Positions 1 to 10,835 of a stretch of 64,000 bases of DNA are shown piece after piece. The number at the start of each line of letters is the position of its first letter. The stretch's first letter is position 1. Source of the stretch: Agapanthus africanus (Eukaryota > Streptophyta > Magnoliopsida > Asparagales > Amaryllidaceae); NCBI GenBank assembly GCA_030015575.1, contig JASDDO010000001.1:515711772-515775771 (forward strand). The letters run 5' to 3'. The notes under the pieces were generated by a model that worked only from the letters and a program-made list of their open reading frames with translations, did not search any database and was not told the origin of the DNA. Made by a program: the position numbers and the translations under genes.

Positions 1-114
1 TTTATAATACCTTGTACATAATTTGAAACATCAATAAAGTATTTTTAGCTCGTCCATAATGTGCATGGCTATAATGTTTTCATTCATGTTTATTTCACAA
101 GTATGGATAGACCG

Positions 115-301
115 ACGTCCCTCTTCACCCCGAAGTCGAGGTGACGTAAACCGAGCGAACACCAAACACAGATACCAAGTAGAAATATACAGGTGTCCCT
201 CCTCACCCTGGAGTCGAGGCGACGTAGACCGAGCGGACACCAATCACGGATGCCAAGTAAAAATAGATTGGTGTCCCTCCTCGCCTCGGAGTCAGGGCGA
301 C
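115..301. repeat. ~80-bp tandem repeat, left part
   Basis: Three units start near 115, 195 and 274, each beginning with a variant of TGTCCCTCCTCACC and containing GACCGAGCG and ACACCAA. The fourth unit is cut after its first ~28 bases and resumes at 1846, on the other side of an inserted LTR. Bases 1-114 are AT-rich and show nothing I recognise. The open frames across this block are a by-product of the repeat. Confidence 0.75.
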
Positions 302-1845
302 TGTTCAGTTGAAAATATTGCACTTTGGTATAAGTATTTTCCTTACATTTCTTAAATAATAAAAGGTGTTTATTATAAATATTAAACATATTTGGATTTA
401 TCTGCAAAATACTATTTGCCATATGTTTATATATTATAATTAATATTATGAAGGAAAATATAGGCATTTTATATTTATATAATATTTTGGTAATTGGAAA
501 TATGCATATCATATCAAATATTCTAATCACAATTCTTAAAAGATATAATATCATACAAATGGTTAGAATAATATTTCAAAATATATGCATAATATTTTAG
601 TAATTAAAAGATGCATAGCATATCAAATATTCTTAATCATGTTTCTTAAAGATTTATTACCATATAAAGTGCATAGCATATTAAATATTCTTAATCAAGT
701 TTCTTAAATATTTATTATCATATATAGTGATTAAGACACTCTCTCTAATTTAATAAATAAACTAACATTATTCATAGAGATATTGTGCAAGATTTAGCTC
801 AGGTCAAGAGATCAAGATGTTCAAGATGTCAGGATCAAAAATCTGCCAAAATCATAAAATCAATACTGACAGGGACTCAAAATCCAGGCATGGAAAGTCA
901 CCATATTAGGAAGTCACCATATATGATAACTAGTTTTTCTTCTTTGAGGGCTATATAAAGGACCAAAGGCTAAAGTTAGAAGGCATCAAGCTGAAGAGAT
1001 CACGAAGTCCAAGACGGCTCACGCATCCAGACTGATCATCAACTGTTCATCTACCTCCTTCGGAAGAGTTCGAGAAGCAAACCAAGTTTTTGTAATCATT
1101 TTCTAAGGAATAAAGTGTAGATTGTTTAAGTTGATTAATAAAGGTAGTTGTTTTATTTAATTCTTTTGCATTTTACATTATGTTTTCTCTCTCTATTTTT
1201 TCATCTTCTTTTCCCAACATGTGCAAGTAATTCTCCGCTTGTTAGGTTTCATAGGATTAAGGTAGATTAATGGATGATGAAGATCCTTAAACTCTTTTTA
1301 CGTCCTATAAAGTTTATAAACTTTACTAAAAGAATCATTAACATCATAATCGGGCGCGCTACCAATTTATTGTTAGTCTCGACCGCGATTAGAGATTAGA
1401 TTAATGATTTTTTTGGTAAAGGCTAGATATGAACGGAGTTCCATGTCGAGATAGGGGTTAAGAGTGGGAACCCTTTTCCCTCCAGAAACCCTAATCTACA
1501 TGCATCTCTGTCGTTCTAGTTTTAAATCTATTAAAGGATAAAAAGAGTAATCTTTAATTAACCATCCATAACTACTAAATCCTAACGAACCCTACAAGCC
1601 CTCTTATTATATTAACTACATCCCTAAAATAATCTAGATCTATATATTTTGCATTCTTGCTTAACGTAGATCTAGAAACCTTTCCACAAAATTCTTTATT
1701 CCTCCTCTCTTTTTCAACACTTCTAAAGTAAGAGTAAAAGATTCAACGTTTTCCTGAGGTCGACCCGTACTCACCTCGGTCTAGCTACACGCGACACCGT
1801 TCTGATTGCGGTTACTACTACAAACACACTTTTTCGTATCAATCA
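302..1845 (+). mobile_element. Probable solo LTR
   Basis: The 1544-bp block starts TGTTCAG and ends AATCA, and it interrupts the 80-bp tandem repeat exactly. The flanks are GCGAC (297-301) and ACGAC (1846-1850), a 5-bp target duplication with one mismatch. Inside, in LTR order, are a TATA box (CTATATAAAG, 951-960), an AATAAA signal at 1109-1114 and a long U5-like stretch. No internal coding region is present, as expected after recombination between two LTRs. The family is not identified. Confidence 0.6.
951..960 (+). promoter_or_regulatory. TATA box of the solo LTR
   Basis: CTATATAAAG lies about 650 bp from the LTR start, with AATAAA about 150 bp downstream. This spacing fits a U3 promoter followed by R. 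Confidence 0.45.
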
Positions 1846-1893
1846 ACGACGTAGACCGAGCGAACACCAAACACGGATACCACGTAGAAATAG
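1846..1893. repeat. ~80-bp tandem repeat, right part
   Basis: This resumes the repeat interrupted at 301 (ACGACGTAGACCGAGCG, then ACACCAAACACGGATACCA). The next ~155 bases up to 2051 are the flank of element E1; I see no gene or repeat in them. Confidence 0.6.
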
Positions 1894-2636
1894 GCCTTAG
1901 TAAAGCTTAGCATGGTCACTCCCTTGGATCTGAGTGGGGTTGGTGTTGCGCCAGATATCGACCGAATCCAAGCTTTATCTTCTTGGGTGAGCTTATCTAC
2001 TTCATGCCCGGGTATGGTCGGCTTACCGACTTTGACGTGTGGCCTCAGGTCTGTTCCCCTCCGAAAGACGCGGCGGAGACGCGATAAACGTCTCGCCTGA
2101 AATTCGGGACAGATGCTAATTGGTGCTATTTGTTCACCTCTCCGAAGATGCCAAGTTGATTTATGGCACCATGTATCGAAAGTTTAAACGGATGCGACCG
2201 ATGTAGCAGACTTCGTCAGATTCCTCCACGTTTGAAGGGTTTTTGATTGTGGGGATGCTCTTCCCTGCAGGCGCAAGCCCCTGCAGTTAATTACGCTACC
2301 GCATCGCGGTAACAACTTTCTCCTTCTCCATATGGTCACTTCGTGTCGTGGGTGTTTGTTTTGTGTTTGGTTGCCCGTGGATTGTATACGGAGACTAAGT
2401 TATGTTGTCGCCCGTAGGGCGTGGACTAGTCCAAATCCGTATCTTTCTTAGATTTGGGTTTGGGGGGTTTGGATTTAAGTATACGTTAGCCTCATTTGAG
2501 ATTAAGATCAACTTAAACGTTTGTTAAGGATACGTTAGTCTAATTTTAGACTAAGATCAACTTAACGGGATCGTTTAGATCCAACAAGAGAGCAATTGGA
2601 CTCTATTGTTTAGTTTAGTGACATTGCGGTCGATAA

Positions 2637-3121
2637 ATAGTTTAAGGACATTACGGTCCATTGTTAGTTTAAGAACATCTCGGTCCATTGTTAGTTTTAA
2701 GACATCACGGTCAAGATTAAGGACATCATAGTCCGTGAGTTTAGGGACCTCACAGTCCGATTTTAGTTTTAAGACATCACGGTCGAGGTTAAGGACATCA
2801 CAGTCCATGGGTTTAAGGACTCCACAGTCCAATGTTAGTTTAAAGACATCACGGTCGAGGTTAAGGACATCATAGTCCATGAGTTTATGGACCCCACAGT
2901 CCATTGTTAGTTTTAAGACATCACAGTCGAGGTTAAGGACATCATAGTCCATGAGTTTAAGGACCCCACAGTCCATTGTTAATTTTAAGACATCACGGTC
3001 GTGGTTAAGGACATCATAGTCCATGAGTTTAAGGACCCCACAGTCCATTGTTAGTTTTAAGACATCACGGTCGAGGTTAAGGACATCATAGTCCATGAGT
3101 TTAAAGACCCCACAGTCCATG
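2637..3121. repeat. 24-bp / 72-bp minisatellite in E1 3' LTR
   Basis: The basic unit is about 24 bp (GTTTAAGGAC, six variable bases, GTCC) and is organised in triplets of about 72 bp. Because 24 and 72 are multiples of three, the array is an open frame coding for repeats of MDCGVLKLMDYDVLNLDRDV. I regard that frame as incidental. Confidence 0.85.
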
Positions 3122-3429
3122 AAATGTGTGGTTGTCGGGACCCGTCACCTCTTTGAAGACGTTGAGGAATTACAACGACAAATATCAAAGGAGTGAAGAG
3201 ATGTACCCTTGAACCAAGGTGAGTTGGTTGAAAGAGCAGATGTGCTCAATTCAAAATAAGTTGAGAACTTATGGCCAGAATTGGGCTAAGTCCAATTAAA
3301 ATGTTTTAACATTTTATTTTTGTTCTGGCTATTAAGCCTTTATTTGGGCTCAGCCCTTTTAAACAATGCTAGGCATTGGGCTCTGATATTTTTGTCTTGT
3401 ATTGAATGCATAGCATTCATCAGAAACAA

Positions 3430-3790
3430 AGTTTGTTTTGACAGTGCGCCACGTGGCGCGCTAGGCGTATTGCGCCAGTCAAAGAGCGCATTGCGCTTCT
3501 GTCAGGTAGCGTACACGAAGAGGACACGTGTCGCGCTTAGCGCTAAGCGCTAGTTTGTTAGCGCATTGCGCTTTTAATTTATGAGCATGTTGCGCTAGTC
3601 TGTTGGCGCACCAGTGAGTGACACGTGGCGCGCTTGGCGCTGAGCGCCAGCCCATGAGCGCAGTGCTCTGTTTTAGAAGCGCAAAGCGCAGATTGTGTCT
3701 CTGGTTGACACGTGGCATGTTTTGATGCTGAGCGCCGGTCCAAGGAGCGCAAAAGCGCAATTCATGAGTGCAAGGCACTTTTCAATAGCA
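3430..3790. repeat. GCGC-rich palindromic tract, E1 LTR
   Basis: Dense repeats of GCGC, CACGTGGC and GCGCTAGC form short inverted repeats separated by 3-10 bases. The matching tract in E3 is at 14595-14950. Confidence 0.6.
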
Positions 3791-3814
3791 CAGGGCGCAT
3801 CTGATCAATTTTAA

Positions 3815-4430
3815 GATCAAAGAACAAATTTATGTTCTAAGGAGGCTTTTTCCTTAAGATCCAAGAACAAAAGATCTTGTTTTTTATAAAAGGCTCTGCC
3901 TTTATAGATCAAAAGATCTGTGAATGAAGTAAAATACTTCTTTTAGTTTTTTTTATGATTAGATCTTTTTGATCTCTTTTTTATTAAAGACATTGGTCTT
4001 TTTCTTAGATCTTTGATCTTTTTAGAAGATGGTTCTTCTTTTTACGAGATGATTTCATCTCTGTTATTCAAGAACATAGTTCTTTTTACCTTGAAGATGA
4101 AGAAAAATCTTCTTTTTTCTAAGAGTTTTCTCTTCTTTTGCAGAGGGTTTTTCTCTCTCTTTTCTTTTGTTTTTTCTGTATCTCTCTCTCCCTTTAGACT
4201 TGAAGTCTAGGGTCCTTTATATAGGGCCAATTGATTTGTTAAATCAGTTTTAAGAGATCATTCTCTGATTGATTTGGAATATTTCCCACCATTGGATCTT
4301 TGATCCTAAGGCTTCTGTTTTACAGAAGATAATCTTCTTATTTTAATAAGATTGAAAAATCTTTTCATAACAGAACTTTGGTTCTAATTAATTAATAATT
4401 TATTATTAGTAGATCTTTTTATCTGACGGT
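3815..4430. repeat. Micro-palindrome tract, E1 LTR
   Basis: This is a run of short perfect inverted repeats with 5-6-bp stems and 3-6-bp loops. Examples are AGAACA/TGTTCT (3821-3838), AAAGGC/GCCTTT (3889-3903), AGATC/GATCT (3906-3919), GAAGT/ACTTC (3926-3940), AAGAC/GTCTT (3987-4000), AGATC/GATCT (4007-4019), AGAAGA/TCTTCT (4024-4039), GAGATG/CATCTC (4046-4061) and AAGAAC/GTTCTT (4070-4084). Confidence 0.75.
4213..4224 (-). promoter_or_regulatory. TATA box of E1 LTR (sense promoter)
   Basis: On the minus strand this reads CCCTATATAAAGGACC. E3 has the same box in its LTR (14171-14180 and 24384-24393), and E2 has a variant at 40132-40141. Confidence 0.6.
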
Positions 4431-4447
4431 GGGGAAATTTTTAATTC

Positions 4448-4845
4448 TAGCGTTGGCGCACCTTGCGCTAGCGCACCTACGTTCGACACGTGGCGCGCAG
4501 CGCAGAGCACGGCGCAACTGCGCTAGCGCACCCGTGCTAGCGCACCCGCGCTAGCGCACCCGTGTTTTACACGTGCACGCAGCACAGAGCGCAGCGCAAC
4601 TGCGCTAGCGCACTTGTGTTTGACAAGTGGCGCGCAGCGCAGAGCGCAGCGCAACTGCGCTAGCGCACTTGTGTTTGACACGTGGCGCATAGCGCGCAGC
4701 GCGCAGAATCTGAAGCGTTGCTTCAATTTAAATTTTGAATTTTGAAATGGAGCTTTTCTCTGATTGGGGTGCGCTGCCTAGGACGCAGCGCACCTGGTGC
4801 TAGCGCGTCTGCGCTTGACACGTGGCACGCGGCACGCAGCGCACA
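4448..4845. repeat. GCGC array, E1 LTR
   Basis: Repeats of GCGCTAGCGCAC and GACACGTGGCGC with period about 50-60 bp alternate between palindromic blocks. This corresponds to 13548-13822 in E3 and 40310-40640 in E2. Confidence 0.7.
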
Positions 4846-4918
4846 AGATCTGAAGCGTTGCTTCAATTTTTGAATTTTGAAATTCAAAACAGAGCTTTGC
4901 TCTGATTGGGGGAAAACA

Positions 4919-4930
4919 AATGCCCCCCAC
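4919..4930 (-). other. E1 polypurine tract
   Basis: On the minus strand this reads GGGGGGCATT immediately before the LTR start (TGTTTTCC). The same GGGGGGCATT precedes the LTRs of E2 and E3. It primes plus-strand DNA synthesis in LTR retrotransposons. Confidence 0.8.
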
Positions 4931-4969
4931 CGTTGCGCTCACGTGGCGCACACGTGAGTGCAGCGGTGG
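4927..4969. repeat. PPT-adjacent hairpin, E1
   Basis: The arms CCACCGTTGCGCTCACGTG (4927-4945) and CACGTGAGTGCAGCGGTGG (4951-4969) pair over 19 bp with two mismatches around a 5-base loop. The base of the stem runs into the PPT. Confidence 0.8.
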
Positions 4970-5020
4970 TAACATCTGAGCTCTTGGATCAACTCAGAAG
5001 TTGAAGAGGCGGTTCAGTGC

Positions 5021-5031
5021 CTATAAATAGG
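5021..5031 (+). promoter_or_regulatory. TATA box of the E1 antisense gene
   Basis: GCCTATAAATAGGACC lies about 100 bp inside the 3' LTR boundary and points away from the LTR, towards the plant mobile domain gene. The same box with the same flanks (CCTATAAATAGGACCTTTGG) occurs at the equivalent place in E2 (40902-40912). Confidence 0.65.
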
Positions 5032-5806
5032 ACCTTTGGTCCTCAGATGATTATCGTCTTTTTCTCAAGAATTTTTATTCAGAGCCTTGCTCTTCTGTTC
5101 AAGAACTTTCAAGAGTTAGAACTCTACCAAACTTAGGTAAAATTAAATTAATTTTAATAAATTAGGGTTTTTACCCATTAACAGATCCTTGCTCTCCATA
5201 GATCCTTGATCTAAAGAAAACACCTTTAGGGTTTCATAAACAGAGCCTTGCTCTCAAAAATCCATAGATCTAAACAGATCTTTTCTTAGGGTTTCTTATC
5301 CCATGCATCAGAGCTCTGCTCTTTTGATAATATGTAGATCTTTCGATCTCTTGATGAAGAACTCTCAAGAGTTTTTTCATGGATCTTGAAGATCCCAGAA
5401 TTTTTAATTCTCAAGAATTAATTTTAATTTTACTTAATCTTTGATGGATTTTCCATCATCATTACAGAGCTAGGCTCTTTAAGGAATTTTATTCCTTCAT
5501 GACCAGAGTTTGACAAGTGTCACACGTTATAGAGCTTTGCCCTCAAAGGGAGATTTTCTCCTTTTCCCGAGGGATTTCTCATTCAATGAGAATATTCCTT
5601 GAGGATTTCCTCATTAATTCACAGCCTCATCCAATGATGAGGCTGTTTTATTAATTGATGCATTGTCATCTGGATTTTGTGAGTCCACCTTTGGTCCCCT
5701 TTCCACTGCATTGCAGTGTGGTACAAATTTTAAAGTGCCGAGCGTCAGGATTTTAAAATTAAATTATAATACTGATAATTAAATTCTGTTCTTTCTTGCA
5801 AGCGAC
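5032..5806 (+). other. Leader of the E1 antisense gene
   Basis: This non-coding stretch contains many short palindromes such as CAGAGC..GCTCT and AGATC..GATCT, and a perfect 10-bp stem CAGCCTCATC/GATGAGGCTG near 5622-5645. A possible 3' splice site (pyrimidine-rich, TTGCAAG) precedes the ATG at 5807, so the leader may contain an intron. Confidence 0.5.
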
Positions 5807-8800
5807 ATGTCTTCCGATCTTTCTTTCCCTTTTTCCGTTCAGAGGGAGGATTCCCTGAAGCACCAGTGGACCGGGAGGTTCTCGTGCTCATTAGAGACTA
5901 TGACCCGGGACATAAAAACCTTCACCTGTGGGGTAGGTGGTACGACCAGATTATCAAAGGTCGCCGAAGCTTCTCTTGTGTGACGCCGTCGGATCCGATC
6001 TCATCGATTTCGTATGCAGATGCACCCCTGGTGAACTATGCCATGGAGGTTATCAATTGGACTTCGGAGGGTCTTCTTCAACCTTCGATTGCTGCCATAC
6101 CCATGCAGTTGCCGGCAGCTTTGGATACTTTGGGGCGACGCATATGCCAAGGCGAGTCACGCCCTTGGGGACAACCCTACAACATCGGGTTAACTCCCCG
6201 ACATTCGGTCGGGTATTTGCAGTGGGCCAGATACATTTTGTCAGCGAAGAAAACGCAACTGCTGAAGCTCAGTCTATATCCCGCGGTTTATGCTTCGCTG
6301 TTCCAATATTCTGCTCCTCCGACATGGTGGATTAAGGCGTTCTTGGAGCAATGGAACATCCCAACCCATACCTTTCTTCTACTGGACAGAGAAGTCTCCA
6401 TTTCCTTAGAAGAATTTGCTGAGATTTCCGGTTTGCCGGTCAGGGGGGAGCACTATGAGGAGCTGCTTCCTCCGGACGAATACGTTTTCGCCACCAAGCC
6501 AGTGGTGATGGGCCTAACACCGGAGAATGCCATCCAGCACCAGTTTCCTGGTCTAATAAAGGTGCTGAATATGTACGAGAGACTCTTTTTGGAATCCGGA
6601 GGTTGGGGGTTAGTTTCGCAGACTTCATTGCCCGGTTTCTTCGCCCGGAGATTCTATCGCAACGAGGCAAAAAATTTGCCAGGCTCGACGACCCCTTCAG
6701 CATTAGTTTGGACCGTCGACCAGTATTGGAAGACGATCAGAAAGGCTTTTTTCTTCCCGATGCCGCAATCATTCCTCTGTCAGAAATCGCCGCTCCGGGC
6801 ATTGACGAAGAGGCTTTCTTTCTTGGGTTTCTAGGGCTGTGGTTGTGCTTGTTCGCGCTCCCCATGCACCCTCCCTATATGAGGCCGTCCGTCTTCTACC
6901 CAGCGCATCGAATGGTGGCCGGGATACAAGTGGCTATTTGGATTGCTGGGTTATCACATCTGTATCATGGTCTTAGCGTGGCGGCGGATACAGCTGAACC
7001 GGGGGTGCACGCTGCCAACTTCCCGATGCATTATTTTACTTCGTGGATGGAAATGCACGTGCTCGGGGTATTTGTCTTTCATAAAAGACCCTCATTTTTC
7101 GAGAAGTGTAAATTCCCCAGAATTATGCGGCTGGTTGACGCTTCTATCGTGAATCCGTCTCAGCGGGAGGCTAGAGGGTTGCTTCTTCGTCCGCGCAAGG
7201 TCGGGGCTGGTATGTCTTTCACGGACAAAGTCCTGACAATCGGCCAGGAAACTTCCAAGACGGTGCTGGAATTGCGCGATAATTTTAAGGACGGGGCCTC
7301 CGTGTTGAAAGCTCGGGAGATTCTACATTTATACTCCATCAGGCCAGGCTTCCTCGTATTCAGGAAAAATGATGCAGCGCTTTTTATGAGATACAACCCC
7401 CATCATTTTGCCCAGCAGCTAAGTTATAACCAAGAGGTCCTACTGGAGGCGTTTTTGGAAGAACCTGTTGCCACCAGAGAGGGAATACGGGGTGCGCTGC
7501 ATCACTTTATGCGCTTGAATACGGGCTCCCACTTCTTCATTAGCGAGCCAAGTTGCATCCCGAGGGCCCTTAACGTATACAGGGCTTGGTATCAGCACAC
7601 GATGGGTGCTGTCATTAGGGAGGAGAGGCGGTTGTTGCTCGATCGCAAGAGTGCGCCCCGTGCCAGCAATCGCAACGTCCCTTTAAGGCGACGGATCGTC
7701 GTGCCCCCTCCGCTAAGAGAGGCTGTTGCAGTTGAGCCTCCATGTATGCTAAGCCCGACGTACGGATTACCCCGTGATTCTGTGGAGGCGGTGGATGCGC
7801 CATTGGTGCCTTGTGCTCGCGCGGAGACGGTGAATGTACCCTCGCCCGAATCCGGCGTGGGCTCGGATATCGGGACTCGCCGTCCCAAGGTGGCTATTAA
7901 GCGTGAGCTGGTGTTGGCTGCGAACGGAGCTCGCGCACAGAAGAAGAAGAAGAAATCGGTCCCCTCTCTTGATGCCATACTCGGCCTAGAGCCTGAGGCT
8001 CCTTATAACGCGGGCATAAGTGAATATGGGACCAATGAGGGTTTCGTCATAGCACCAGAAGACACTGATCTCGAGGCCGCTATCGCAGCTTCTGTGCGCT
8101 CTGCCACTCTTCAAACAGAAATAGCCGCCCTCGTGCAATCAAGTAAACGTTAGTCGCATCTTATTATTGCATTATACCTTCCTTCTTATTATCATGTTTT
8201 GATTGACATTTCTCTTTTTGTAGCAGGCTTTACCATTGAAGAGATTATGGCGACTTCCCTCAAGTCCTTCGAAGAGGAGGAGAGGAATCGCGCTCTATTG
8301 GACATTGGTATGTCTCGGCTCATTGAGTCTTCATTCTCTTTTTTATGGACAATCTAACCCTTTCTTTATCTCATCGCAGGGACCACAATGCCGGTCCCGC
8401 AAGGTGATGCGGAGACTCTTCCCGGGCCAGCCACCGAAGTCCCGGCCTCTTCGGTATTACCGAAAGAGGCTTTACTCAAACAACCGATGACGGAAGCCTT
8501 GACGGCTCCAGAGGTAACCCTGGGGGCGGATGATGACGCTCTGTTGAGGGAAGCTTCTAGAAGGTCAGCTTTGACAGCCCGGGAGGAAAGGAAGTGCCAG
8601 AGGCGCGCAGCAAGGGAGCGTAATGCTGCTCTAGCTGTGGGTGCGGGTTCGAGCGCCCCTGCCCCTGATGCTACTCCTTCAGAGGAGTCTCCGGTCGCCT
8701 TTATAGACGGGCGACACGTGCGGCTCAAAAAGCGAACGGTAAATCAACTCCAGGTAATGTGCTATGAGGTTCCGTTGTCAAAGTTTTAAGCTATTGGTTC

Positions 8801-10607
8801 TCATATACCTTATCTTGCAGGGCCGAGCCTTCCCGAAGAAACAGCGGCGACCGCTGAGCCTGAGGGCGCGGTGGAGGAGGTAGCTGCTAAACCCGGGGCG
8901 GCGGTAGGCGATGTGGTCGCAATTGCTGGGCCCGAGGTAGTGGTTGACGAGACAGTCACGATCGCTATGCCCAAAATAGCTACCACTGCCGAGCCCGAAG
9001 TGGCGGCAGGTGAGACGACTACCACGGTCGAGCCTAAGGCAGCGGTGGATGAGACGGCTGCAATCGCTGAGCCCGAGGTGGTGGCGAGCGAAATGGGTAC
9101 AATTGCTGGACCTGAGATGGTCGCTCTTTCTCAAGAGTCGGGCACCACTCCGATCATCGCTCTTCCCGCCTACGGTTCTCTGCCGTCTCCTGGCGTCGCG
9201 AGCGTGACGATGGCTCTCATGGAGTCAGGGGATGAGGCGACGGGAGGTGAGACCACCCTGGTGGAGGAGGGAGACACCGCCGTTGTATCAAGTGACGCCC
9301 TCGTCATGGCTCCGGTTGGCGACTCATCAGGTAAAATTTAGGTCACCACCCTTCTTTTCATTCTGCAATCTTTCCAGACAGGGTTTATCTTGTTTCTAAT
9401 GCAGATATGGCTAGTGCTGATGTCGCACTATCCGAGGCGGCGCCATCAGCTACCATCTTGACGATAGCATCTTCTCAACCCTCTCTCATACCATCTTAGA
9501 TATTGGAATATGCGAATTTGTGACTCATCAGTCTTATTTTTTGAGCTGTATAACCTACGTACTGACGTTACACTATTACGTCCTTGCAGGAGTCCTTTTT
9601 TACCACCTGTATCAGGTGCTGCACCCACACTTCTCCTTCTCGTCAAAGATTGCTTCTTCCAGTGGCGCTGGTGAATACAGCCTTCAATTAATGCTCTTTC
9701 TTTTACCGATAATGAAATCATTTCTGATTCTTCTTTGCCTTGATTGCAGTACTACAGATTGAAGGAGGGGATGAGAGATTAGTTGCGCCACTGGTCCTCC
9801 CGGCTTTTCCACCTGCTGCAACTGGTATAGTAAATCCCATTGTTCATGAATCTCTTATATTTCTTAATCCGTCATCTGATTGTGATTTGTTTTGCAGCAG
9901 TCGCTTCAACTCCAGCCCCGTTCGAGTCTCGCGTTATAATGCCGACATGACCTTTTTCCAAGCGCCCATCATCCAAAGGTGATGTGACCAGTCTACGCAT
10001 GCTGAGCGAATATATCGAGAAGTTTGACGCGGAGATTCCCACATCTACTGCGGATTTTGCCGCAGAGGTTAACCCTATGCTGGCGATGCTCATGAACTTT
10101 CATGGTGAGGGCGTCGTTGAGTCTTGGGTTAATTGCTGCAGGGAAATCGAGGCTTGCTTGCATGAGCTTGAGCTTAGGCGTCCTGCACCTGAGGTTCTGG
10201 CTATGAACACTCAACGGGCTGCATGGATCGAGCAGAGCACTTCTTATTTCCGCTATCTTGAACAAGAAGTGACTTTAAAGCAAAGGGAATATAAAGAAAC
10301 TTCAAGCGAGTCTGCTCGACAGCATGCTGAGGTCGATGCGAACGCTGCCCAGTTGAAAGTTATTTTCGAAGGCCTTCTGCGATGTATCTCTGATGGGTTA
10401 ACATTGAGGCAGAAGCTCGACGTCGTCGAGCGGGATGCATAAGATCGTGAAGCAGCTCAGCGGGCCGTCGAGGGACAACTCTCGTCTTACTTGCAGCAGC
10501 GAGCCCAGGTCGAAGCGGAGTTGGCCGCGGCAGCTGATCAGGAAGAGGGGCTGAGGGAAGTGCGCGAGCGGCTAATTGGATTATTGAAAGCGCTTTCCTC
10601 TCAATAA
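5807..10607 (+). pseudogene. Antisense plant mobile domain (PMD) protein gene of E1
   Basis: The gene runs opposite to gag-pol, between pol and the 3' LTR. The first exon (to about 8142) encodes a PMD/MAIN-like domain. I recognise it from stretches such as WNIPTHTFLLLDREVSISLE followed by GLPVRGEHYEELLPPDEYV. A frameshift near 6600 (G-rich run) moves the frame; the domain continues to 8142 in the next frame. The ATG at 5807 is also out of frame with the domain. Probable exons follow at 8227-8307, 8380-8753, 8821-9330, 9405-~9500, 9590-9670, 9750-9824 and 9898-10607, each with AG/GT borders and pyrimidine tracts. The 8821-9330 exon encodes an Ala/Val/Glu/Thr-rich repeat and the last one a helical, probably coiled-coil C-terminus. 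In-frame stops occur near 9948 (TGA) and 10441 (TAA). PMD proteins occur in plant genes and in transposons; the biochemical role here is unknown. Confidence 0.75.
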
Positions 10608-10700
10608 AAATTTTGTACCATTTGTAATTTCGAATAAAATGTATTTGTTCTTTCATTCTTTCATATGATGTATTTTGTACCCAGTCGAATTCATGAATAA
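10600..10700 (+). terminator. Poly(A) region of the antisense gene
   Basis: AATAAA motifs follow the stop codon at 10603 and about 10634, with TTTGTA-type T/G-rich sequence nearby. Typical plant 3' end signals are loose, so the exact site is not determinable. From here to about 10835 I see nothing else. Confidence 0.45.
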
Positions 10701-10835
10701 AAGATACACGTTCTTCGTAATGTCTTGTGTCATCTCTCTGCTTTCTTCTTTCTTGCTGTGTTGTTTGCCATGTGATTTTAGCAAGTGTGGTCTGTAGATA
10801 GTATATAACTGTCAATCTTGTGCTCTTTGTAAGGA

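Larger units (their letters stand above)
2052..4918 (-). repeat. E1 3' LTR
   Basis: The 2867-bp LTR is bounded by TGTTCCCC at 2052 and AAAACA at 4918, and is flanked inward by the reversed PPT. It aligns from base one with 36778-38249. Content from left to right: paired-stem motifs (2460-2570), a 24/72-bp minisatellite (2637-3121), a GCGC-rich tract (3430-3790), a micro-palindrome tract with a minus-strand TATA box, and a second GCGC-rich tract (4448-4845). Confidence 0.9.

Noticed and set aside
2575-3120. A 181-codon minus-strand frame of 24-residue repeats (MDCGVLKLMDYDVLNL...), also at 11026-11466, 15291-15668, 25511-25888 and 37300-37845.
   Set aside because: The frame stays open because the DNA repeat has a period divisible by three; it lies in LTRs and 3' zones and appears in both orientations relative to the elements.
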